Assembly (NCBI GenBank): GCA_905178155.1
Contig: CAJINV010000013.1
Span: 300,344-364,343 of the forward strand
From: Amoebophrya sp. A120
Lineage: Eukaryota; Sar; Dinophyceae; Syndiniales; Amoebophryaceae
Direction: 5' to 3'
DNA length: 64,000 bases
The position numbers were made by a program, and so were the translations under genes. Numbering within the stretch: the first letter of the stretch is position 1; each line of letters starts with the position of its first letter. The notes beneath the pieces were generated by a model that was not told the DNA's origin, did not search any database, and was given only the letters and a program-made list of their open reading frames with translations. Shown one piece after another: positions 57,096 to 64,000 of this stretch.

Positions 57096-58476
57096 TTACT
57101 CAGTGGCAGTAGTAGTGGAAGCAGCAGTGGTGGTAGTCGTAGGGGGCGTTGCCTTAACTTCTGGGCACCAAGATTCAAAAGCAATATTCTGAAACTTATG
57201 CGAAAGCTTTCCTTTCTGAGTCTTCTGATAGTCTTCTAACGACAATTCGCCCTTAGCTGGGTGTTTGTATTCACACTGGTTTCCCCACTTGCACTGCCCA
57301 CCGCTCGTCATGTAGGTATGGCACAACGGTGCAAACCCCTTTTTTCCTTTCCCTTTTCCACCTGATAGTATTACAATGTGCAATTTGCATGACAGATAGC
57401 TGGTATGCAAGCAAAGGCTTCTAAGAAATGCCAATCACGACGCTGGGCAGTGTAAGCGCATCACAAATAGTAGACAAAGACCTTCAAAGCCGACCTCTCT
57501 TTCCACCGCCGCCGTTGTTGTTGTATCCTTTTCCGTACGGTCCACCATTGGCCTGCTGCGCCACCTGGGCCTGCAGTGCCTGCAGCGCCTCCTGCTGCTT
57601 CTTCAAATCCGCGGTGGCGGCCGCGATGGTGGCGCTGGCCTCCTTGGTGACCTCGGCGGTCTGCTCACGCATCGATCTCTGTTTCTGCATCTCCTCCTGC
57701 CACTGTCTGCTGAACCTCGCCTCGGCGAAGAAAATCCTCACTCTTTGCTCGTAATTCGTCCCCTGCTGCGCGTCGTCCGACGTAATGGACTCGCTCTTGG
57801 CCAGTATGCTGCCGAAACACTTGTCCGCCACCTCCTTGGACAAGCTCGACTTGCACAGCGTGTAGTTGTTGAGGATCGAGTTGCGACGCTCCACCGAAGT
57901 GATCGGCTCGCGGTCGCGATGCGTTTTGGCCGACATCGCGAACAAAAGCGACGTCACGCTGAAAGGCACGGCCGCCTTGTTACCCTCGTTGTCCTCGCCG
58001 GATTTGAAAATCACGCCTGATAGTGATTGTAGTGAGTAACATGAGATGTGCGTGACATCAGACAGAACAGTAATTCTCTACGACGTGCTTGCATTTTCGA
58101 CATTTCAAACATTCCTACCTTTCTCCCACAAACTCCGCTCATTGACCGCCTTCGCGGCTTTGGTGTGCGCGTCCTTGCTCGGGCGTAACTCCGGCATCGG
58201 CGGGACCAAGGACTGGTAGCTGTCGGCGACCTGCTGGTCTTGCCCGGCGATATAATCGACCAGGCGCCTCCCTTCCGCCGCTGGGAGGGCGCCTGCCGCA
58301 CCTGATGAGTGCGATTTTTTCAATTACTTAGCATAAATTGGACACGACATGTATGATTGCTTCAAATTGCTACTCATGACTGCACACAAAACTTGCATGC
58401 TTCAACAGAAATCAGTGAAATTTGTACCTACGGCGGCTGCTGCGGCAGCAGCGCCATTGTTGTTCGGGTCTGCCAT
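57096..58476 (-). CDS. gag: YR-2 Gag-like protein, four exons, 339 aa spliced
   Basis: On the minus strand the exons are 58476-58428, 58301-58119, 58016-57495 and 57361-57096. They total 1,020 nt, exactly 340 codons including the stop. All three introns are GT...AG in phase 1, with donors AG|GT and acceptors ATCAG|G. The product starts with an Ala-rich segment. A helical domain homologous to the YR-1 gag follows (FAMSAKT, SVERR and NYEQRVR correspond). Then come a Gln/Ala coiled coil, a Gly/Lys-rich stretch and a CCCH finger with C-x9-C-x5-C-x3-H spacing ending EYKHP. Matching phases and the total length support this model strongly. Confidence 0.85.
57362..57494 (-). other. YR-2 gag intron 3, 133 bp
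   Basis: Donor AGAG|GTCGG and acceptor CTATCAG|GTGG, phase 1. It separates the Gly-rich region from the CCCH finger exon. Confidence 0.75.
58017..58118 (-). other. YR-2 gag intron 2, 102 bp
   Basis: Donor AAAG|GTAGG and acceptor CTATCAG|GCGTG, phase 1. It lies just upstream of the conserved helical domain, close to where the single YR-1 intron lies. Confidence 0.75.
58302..58427 (-). other. YR-2 gag intron 1, 126 bp
   Basis: Donor GTAG|GTAC and acceptor ATCAG|GTGC, phase 1. Confidence 0.75.
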
Positions 58477-58708
58477 TATTTTCCTTTGGTGAGGTGAAAG
58501 CGGTGTACTCTTACGAGAAATTTCCTACGGTGTTTTCATTGGATGAGGTGAATTACGCAACACAAACGACACGCAGCTTTCAGGATCTTGTATGTGCATT
58601 TTGCAGCTCTTCTGAACACTGATTCCACAGGGTGCAATGACTTGGCCTGATTGATTTATTTCTGCTTTTTAATTTCAACAAAAACGCAAGCGCTTGCTAC
58701 ACACGACT

Positions 58709-60145
58709 TTACACACCAGCAAAATTCAGGTCACAAAACATCGACCGCGAGATGTGCGGGATGGATCTTATATAATAAAGCAACATTTGTAGACTTGCCC
58801 ACCTGCAGTGCACTATACAACGCGTGGGATCTAACTTCGCCAGATACAGGTGGGTGGCGCATCCAATTCTAAGGGAGTGGCTGGCTATGTGCTCTTCTTT
58901 CGAGAATATAACATTGAGTATTTTGGACACGTCGAGATCGGTTTTTTCCAACTGCGGAATCACACTTTTTAATTTACACACGCAGAAGCAGGCAGGGTAC
59001 TCAAGTTTTCTCAGTTGATCACAGACGCACTTCACACGGACAAGGCTGTAGGAGTTAACTTTACACGAGGCTTCTTGGAAGTTAAAAATTAAATCACGCT
59101 CCTGGTATTTCATGCTGATCAGCCCGGTAGATTTTGTAAACTTTGTGTCTAACTTCTGGCATTCGCTCTTTCTCAACGCTGCATAAAAGCAGAGCAAAAG
59201 GGCCGTCAGCTGCTTGTAGTGTGGCTTGCCTAACTCCCAGTACGTTTTTAGGTGAGCTATCGCGATGGGTGACTTTTGTCTTTTCCTACCTAAATAGCCT
59301 CTCCTCACAAGTGACGCAAGATCTTTTGAAATTTTCTCACGCTCTGCATCTGAAACGCGACAGCGCGGGTCGCTGAGGACGTCCATGACTGCAGGTTTTA
59401 CGCTGAGATAACCTGCAGCCATACTTTCGCCAATAAACATCCTTATCGAGTTGAAACTCCAGGGCGGGCAGTTGGGCGGGAGGTGCTGCGCTATCTTGAT
59501 GCATCTTGATACCCTCGAGGCCTTGTTGGCATCTGCTTTCGCCGTTGATGTCCTCTCGTCTAACTCCTGCACTGCTTCTGCCAACAAAACCGGATCCCCT
59601 GCGATGGAGAGGGCGAGCTCCATTTTGCCCTTCGCTTTCGACTTCTCTTCAGCAGTTCGTGCGCTCATGACTTCGTCAACTGTGCTTTGTGCCGCTTCTA
59701 ATCTGCTCGTGGCTATGTCGATATGCACGTCTGTTTCATGCTGTCTCGATGTAGGATTATCATGCTTGCGATAGCAGTAAAATGTCTTCTCGCCCGTCTC
59801 CGTGTTAATCCTTTCGACGAGCCGCAGCTTGGCGAAAACTTGTCGCGCATACACTTCCTGCGCCTGCGTTAACCAGAGCTCTCCTAAATACCGTGGCTTC
59901 GGCTGCGGGGCCGTAATCTGTTCGTGGGTGAACAACATTTTTGGTAGAATCTTCGAATCCGTCAACATCGAGTCTGGTAGTCGTGCCCCATCCTGCGCAC
60001 ACGCGCGAACCGCCGCTGCGGCTTGCTTTTCTCCTATCGTCTTCGACAGTTTTTCGAATGTGCTGCAATTATCCGCTGCTTGTGCAGCCATGTCGGACTT
60101 GAGGTCGTCCCAGAAGGACTCGTCATCTTCGTCATCACTGAACAT
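58709..60145 (-). CDS. Tyrosine recombinase of YR-2, 478 aa
   Basis: ATG 60145 is preferred over the upstream TTG at 60157. The N terminus is acidic. The C-terminal catalytic block matches YR-1: ALRKSE (Arg), HSLR (His-x-x-Arg), HCRWAS and YYIRS (Tyr nucleophile). It lies just after A2 and is the first gene of the element. A Cys-rich segment (CVC, CFCVC) just before the HxxR box has a counterpart in YR-1 (CIC, CICK) and may bind metal. Confidence 0.9.
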   Translation of the reverse strand: MFSDDEDDESFWDDLKSDMAAQAADNCSTFEKLSKTIGEKQAAAAVRACAQDGARLPDSMLTDSKILPKMLFTHEQITAPQPKPRYLGELWLTQAQEVYARQVFAKLRLVERINTETGEKTFYCYRKHDNPTSRQHETDVHIDIATSRLEAAQSTVDEVMSARTAEEKSKAKGKMELALSIAGDPVLLAEAVQELDERTSTAKADANKASRVSRCIKIAQHLPPNCPPWSFNSIRMFIGESMAAGYLSVKPAVMDVLSDPRCRVSDAEREKISKDLASLVRRGYLGRKRQKSPIAIAHLKTYWELGKPHYKQLTALLLCFYAALRKSECQKLDTKFTKSTGLISMKYQERDLIFNFQEASCKVNSYSLVRVKCVCDQLRKLEYPACFCVCKLKSVIPQLEKTDLDVSKILNVIFSKEEHIASHSLRIGCATHLYLAKLDPTRCIVHCRWASLQMLLYYIRSIPHISRSMFCDLNFAGV

Positions 60146-60173
60146 TTTGCAGTACAAGGCGTGGGAGGGTGGG

Positions 60174-60322
60174 AAGAAAAACTACGCCGAAGACGCAGAT
60201 TTCGAGACCCAGCTACCCTTTTTCTATTTCTACGTGCATATATACAGGCACAGAAGGGAACGCGGTGAAGCGGACACTTGTGCCACAGATAAAAGAGCTT
60301 CGGACTCGTCCCTCGCCGTGTA
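60174..60322 (-). repeat. YR-2 repeat A2
   Basis: 149 bp matching A1 at 61224-61372. On the minus strand it starts TACACGGCGAGGG and ends GTTTTTCTT, followed directly by CCCACCCTCCC. Confidence 0.88.
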
Positions 60323-60494
60323 TTCTTTTCTCAGCTGTCGCTCGCTTCTCGTTTTCTACACACATGTTTTTACTGGATACGCAAGACCGTCTTGTCCTAT
60401 GAAGCTCCGACGAGCGCGAACGCAAGATCTGCACCGACGCATCGGGCAGGACGACGCCAGGTCGGCACGAGCACGACCGCACGGGGGAGGCACC
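60323..60494 (-). repeat. YR-2 repeat B1
   Basis: 172 bp matching B2, directly abutting A2. One T at the border could belong to either repeat. Confidence 0.88.
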
Positions 60495-61223
60495 TTTTTC
60501 CACCACGCTCTCTGCGGAGAGGGTGCCGACCGAGGCACAAAACCCTCCCCCACCAGCGCTCGACGGAGAGTGCGTCAACGAAATCGCACGTCGTACGGCA
60601 ACTTTTCTACGGCCTGCTGCTTTCAACTTTTTGACACTTCTTTCTGATGGCTGCGGCGTCGTGGGATCCTGTCCCTACGAACTGATGTCGACGTGAAGCG
60701 CTGCCTCTCAGGCGAGCCTGATCAGCAGCACTCCTGCAGAACTGCCTGTCGCGCTTGCGCGCTAGGGCCGCCCTGCTGAGCATACGCAACAAGGAGCACA
60801 ACCACCGGTGGGGTGATCTCCGCCTGGACGAAGACCGACCGACCCGCCGAGCGGCAGCGCTGACGCCTGACTACAGCCAGTCCGCTACACAACTGCGCAA
60901 ACAAATGCCTACAGATGCGGACACACTAACGCAGCTTGGCTGCTGCACGCTAACACGCCTACGCGGCGCATGCCGACGTGGTACAGGCTAACAGCGGATC
61001 GCATCCGTACTTTTTCCACACATTTTCCACAGTCTTACCACGACTTTCCACAGTTCTACACGACTGTCGCAGGCGAAGCTGCCTAGCACATGCTAGGACA
61101 CAGCGACGCGAGCAACCCGCTCCTCCTTTTCCACTTTCCACAGACTTTCTACAACATCGACTTCCACATGCACAAGAAGGAACGACACCTGCTGTGGGCA
61201 TGGTTGGTGAATGCCATGAGGTC
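60495..61223 (-). other. YR-2 noncoding spacer
   Basis: 729 bp between B1 and A1, the counterpart of the YR-1 hairpin spacer. No supported ORF. Hairpins are fewer. On the plus strand TTTCCACA recurs at 61013, 61024, 61045 and 61134. Confidence 0.5.
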
Positions 61224-61372
61224 AAGAAAAACTACGCCGAAGACGCAGACTTCGAGACCCAGCTACCCTTTTTCTATTTCTACGCGCATATATACAGGCA
61301 CAGAAGGGAACGCGGTGAAGCGGACACTTGTGCCACAGATAAAAGAGCTTCGGACTCGTCCCTCGCCGTGTA
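61224..61372 (-). repeat. YR-2 repeat A1, 5' end of the element
   Basis: 149 bp, with a constant 1,050-bp offset to A2 and only a few substitutions. Confidence 0.88.
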
Positions 61373-62980
61373 AGAAAATTGATAACGTGCCTGAGTTTTA
61401 ACGTTGTAAATCATTCAAGATATGATGCGAATAAGCTGCAAAAGCTGAGACGTCAGCTATCTCCTAACTTTTGGGCAATATCTTCACGGTGGCAATTTTT
61501 TTTTTGGAAAACGCACTAACCTGTTGAAAATGGTCGAAACCTACCACAGCTGACCAATTCGATAAGTGCAAGCTTCTACCTCCCGCGCAAGCATCTACCT
61601 CCCATCACTGTATGCCCTCCATGTGATTCGATCAAGTCGATTGACCCTGCTGGGCCGATTTGTCCTCCTCCTTTCACAAAAATAAAGAAAAAACTCCCCC
61701 CCCCCCTTCCTGCATGCACTACTGGCCAAGCGCTTGGCCTCCCGCAGGCGGGCCGCCCTTCTCAGGTCATGGCGCACTCCTCGCACCGGCGGGGCGCGAA
61801 GCATCACCATGCGGAACCCCCCCCCCCCCCCCAAAAAAATGCATTGTGGTCACAAGGAGCGAGGCCCGCGGCCCGGGCCGGCCTCGCCTTGGCTTCCGGC
61901 GTTTCGATCTTGTTCGGGGGCCGTAGCGTTGCCCGCGCGCGACGCGGTGCGCTGCCGCGTCCCGGCCCGGTGCTCGGCTTGAACCTGCCCAAACCCCCGC
62001 ACGGCGGAGGGGCCCTTGCCGCGCGGCGCGCGCGCGTGCCCGCCCAGCCAGGCACTAGCGCCGGAGCTAGTGCCTTGCGCTCCTTCGGCGTCCACATGGA
62101 CCGGCCCAACCCGCTTGGGCCCTACCAAAGCCCCCGAATGCGCTGCCCGACCCCCCCCTTCCCGCGAGGCGGTACGGCCGGGCGGCCCCGCCGGCGCCTT
62201 TGCTTCTTCGCGAGATGCGGCACCCGCCTTGTTTGAAATGTGCTGCCCGTCTTGCTTGGGAACTGGTCGCGGTATCTTGATGGAGATTCGGAGCGTGCGG
62301 CTTTAGGCCATTGGCGGCCCGGGGTCGAGGAAGGAGACCGAAGGGATTCTGCGTCCGCCGGGCCACCAGCGGCTTGCGTTGCAATCCATAGCCGCCGAAC
62401 TCCCCGCCGGGAAAGTCTGCACCGCATGGCCCCGCCAAGGCGGGGCGCCCCGGCCCGCATCTTGGCCCCTGATGCCTCGCGCCGGCGTGCGGATGCCTAT
62501 ACGTTGCCCGGCGTGCCTACGCGATGGCGTCGAGGTATCCCTTTTCTGCAGGGCGCATTTGCGCCCGTGGTTACGGTGCCTGTGAGAGTCGCCGTTTGAG
62601 GCGGCATTGATTTGGTTCTTACTGCGCGCCCCCGTAGAAACGGGCTCTGCGATCGCACATCAAACATCACCCGAGCGCGAGCACCCTCCGCTCGCGTTAC
62701 GTGCAACTCTTCTCCTAAAGTGTGCAGCTCTTCAATTTATTCTCAAACTTGATCTAATCTAATAATTTCTCTCCCGGCCAGTCTCGGTTTATCAGTCTAT
62801 CATTTCTTGCGCTTCAAGTCAGAGCCACTCCAAGTTCCCAATCCTTTATGACAATGCCAGCAGCGATCCAGTCATACTGACTAAAAGCTTAAGCAACTGT
62901 TAGTCTAAATCTACACACTCACTTCACGGTTCCCCCTGACTCAGTGCCGTGGACCCAGATCCGTGTTCATTGTTGCAAAG
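61373..62980. other. Intergenic with a GC-rich palindromic island
   Basis: No supported gene. 61724-61739 is a perfect palindrome (GGCCAAGCGCTTGGCC). A 10-bp-stem hairpin spans 62050-62075 (arms AGGCACTAGC and GCTAGTGCCT). Poly-C tracts lie near 61697 and 61807-61833. Open frames here follow composition, not coding signal. 62720-62980 is AT-richer upstream DNA of the next gene. Confidence 0.45.
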
Positions 62981-62991
62981 CTTCTGTATAG

Positions 62992-62998
62992 CATATAT
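62992..62998 (+). promoter_or_regulatory. TATA-like box upstream of the edge gene
   Basis: CATATATA lies about 70 bp before the ATG at 63066. Position and sequence fit a core promoter but nothing else supports it. Confidence 0.3.
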
Positions 62999-63065
62999 AG
63001 TCCGAACTGGCGTGTAAATAGGTAGAAGCAGTTTTCTCCTGTCGCACAACACACACATTCCCACC

Positions 63066-64000
63066 ATGATGGTTCGTCTCTGGATCTCAATTCTGCTACT
63101 GGTCGGAGTGTCCGGGTCATCGGCGTCGTCACACACAAATGCAGGCAGCATCAACGGCGGCGCCAGCAGCGCCGGCAGCAGTGGTATCGCACTTCAGGGC
63201 GGCGGCAATTCTTGGGCAAGCGAATCTCCAGCTGTGGCAGTCCTGCGCATTCTAACGCAAGATCCCTTCATCTCAACCGGATCGATTCAGAGTCCGCAAC
63301 ACGGCGATCAGCCGTACTACTACCTGTCTCAAGCCGAGGCAGATTCGAAGGAAACTCAATTGGCCTTCCTGGCTTCCAAGAGTCATGTCGGGCAGGTGCA
63401 TGTTTTGGCGAGATTTATGAGGAGAATGTTACCGGAAATCGATGTTTTGAAGAAGGTGTTTGCGGTATCTTCAAAGGTGGCTGCACGATCGCAGGTGACT
63501 TCAAAGGCGACGCACCACCAGGCGGTGCAGCTGCAGCTGGACTCGGAGGAAGTGGAGCAGAGTTTGGCCTACTTTCGTGGTCTTGGAGAGACACTGGGGG
63601 GCGGTCTATTCGGCCACCGGGGAAAAAATCTGTCTGCGCTCTATCCAGCAATCGCGGTCCAGGCAGTGTTTCTGGACTTCCTGATGCGTCAGCCGCTCGA
63701 GATGTGGGAAGGATTCGATCAGAGTTTCGGGGAAGAGCGGGTCGTGGTGAAGAAGCAGGTGCGGGAGGCTATCGCATTTTTTCTGGCACAGGAGGAGCAT
63801 GATGATGATGTGGCGGACGAGCCGACCGTGGCGCAGGCGCATGGTAAGCTGCAGTGGAAGGATATCAGAAACAGGATGTGCTGCAGGAGGTCAGCCAGCG
63901 AGAACAAACACATCGCAGCGGGATTGCCGTCTTCTTCGCGCAGACCGGACTCGGATGCACTTTCCAACGCAGACAGTTGTCACAACACAGACGCAAAGAA
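63066..64000 (+). CDS. Secreted or membrane-targeted host protein, partial at the window end
   Basis: The frame is open from ATG 63066 (context CCACCATG) to the last base, over 310 codons without a stop. Residues 1-18 form a clear signal peptide: Met-Met-Val-Arg, then a Leu/Ile/Val core and small residues before a Ser/Ala-rich stretch. A Gly/Ser-rich linker follows, then a helical globular-looking region (about residues 55-260). A strong donor CATG|GTAAGC at 63843/63844 suggests that exon 1 may end there, since codons after it look less protein-like. No family was recognised. Confidence 0.6.
   Translation, partial: MMVRLWISILLLVGVSGSSASSHTNAGSINGGASSAGSSGIALQGGGNSWASESPAVAVLRILTQDPFISTGSIQSPQHGDQPYYYLSQAEADSKETQLAFLASKSHVGQVHVLARFMRRMLPEIDVLKKVFAVSSKVAARSQVTSKATHHQAVQLQLDSEEVEQSLAYFRGLGETLGGGLFGHRGKNLSALYPAIAVQAVFLDFLMRQPLEMWEGFDQSFGEERVVVKKQVREAIAFFLAQEEHDDDVADEPTVAQAHGKLQWKDIRNRMCCRRSASENKHIAAGLPSSSRRPDSDALSNADSCHNTDAK

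Larger units (their letters stand above)
53719..61372 (-). mobile_element. YR-2: second autonomous tyrosine-recombinase retrotransposon, 7.65 kb
   Basis: Read on the minus strand the order is A1 (61372-61224), spacer (61223-60495), B1 (60494-60323) abutting A2 (60322-60174), YR, gag, RT/RNase H, B2 (53890-53719). This is the same plan as YR-1, but the repeat sequences are different and the proteins are only moderately similar. The two copies therefore represent distinct families sharing one architecture. The noncoding regions inside (53891-54121, 56408-57095, 58477-58708) show nothing recognisable. Confidence 0.88.

Overview
The window is TE-dominated eukaryotic nuclear DNA, probably from a protist. 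A dinoflagellate or other alveolate relative is plausible, but this is a low-confidence guess based on serine/alanine-rich disordered host proteins, AG|GT...CAG|G introns and CCCH-type Gag proteins. There is no operon structure and I see no rRNA, tRNA or CRISPR array. Host genes are confined to the two edges. An interrupted minus-strand gene for disordered protein fills about 0.4-6.6 kb, with one clear 181-bp GT-AG intron. A plus-strand gene with a signal peptide starts at 63066 and runs off the window.

Between them lie four mobile elements. (1) 9793-36191 is a complete 26.4-kb Ty1/copia-type LTR retrotransposon with a perfect 5-bp target duplication (AAAAG) and LTRs of about 6.6 kb. Each LTR contains an intact ORF of more than 1,460 codons. 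The internal region carries, in order, a RING-finger ORF without its own ATG, two unknown ORFs, a Gag with a CCCH finger, a NADAR-like plus macro-domain ORF, and a 2,475-aa Pol (HHCC integrase, C2H2 finger, RT, RNase H). The last ~175 residues of Pol are encoded inside the 3' LTR.

(2) 36270-45201 (here YR-1, plus strand) and (3) 53719-61372 (YR-2, minus strand) are two diverged autonomous tyrosine-recombinase retrotransposons. Both have the gene order YR - gag - RT/RNase H and the repeat layout A1 - noncoding spacer - B1A2 - genes - B2. Their gag genes contain spliceosomal introns (one in YR-1, three in YR-2), and the spliced lengths are exact multiples of three.

(4) 45475-53475 (YR-3n) is a gene-less relative built as A-spacer-B / A-spacer-B / A-internal-B. 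The first two cassettes are near-identical 3,407-bp tandem copies whose borders fall on the B|A junction. Their spacer is an array of ~75-bp units that vary in sequence but keep stem-loops, and the YR-1 spacer is also packed with hairpins.

The most notable systems are therefore the giant copia element with ADP-ribose-related and ubiquitin-related accessory ORFs, and a family of tyrosine-recombinase retrotransposons with an unusual gene order, 5'-placed split repeats and structured noncoding cassettes.
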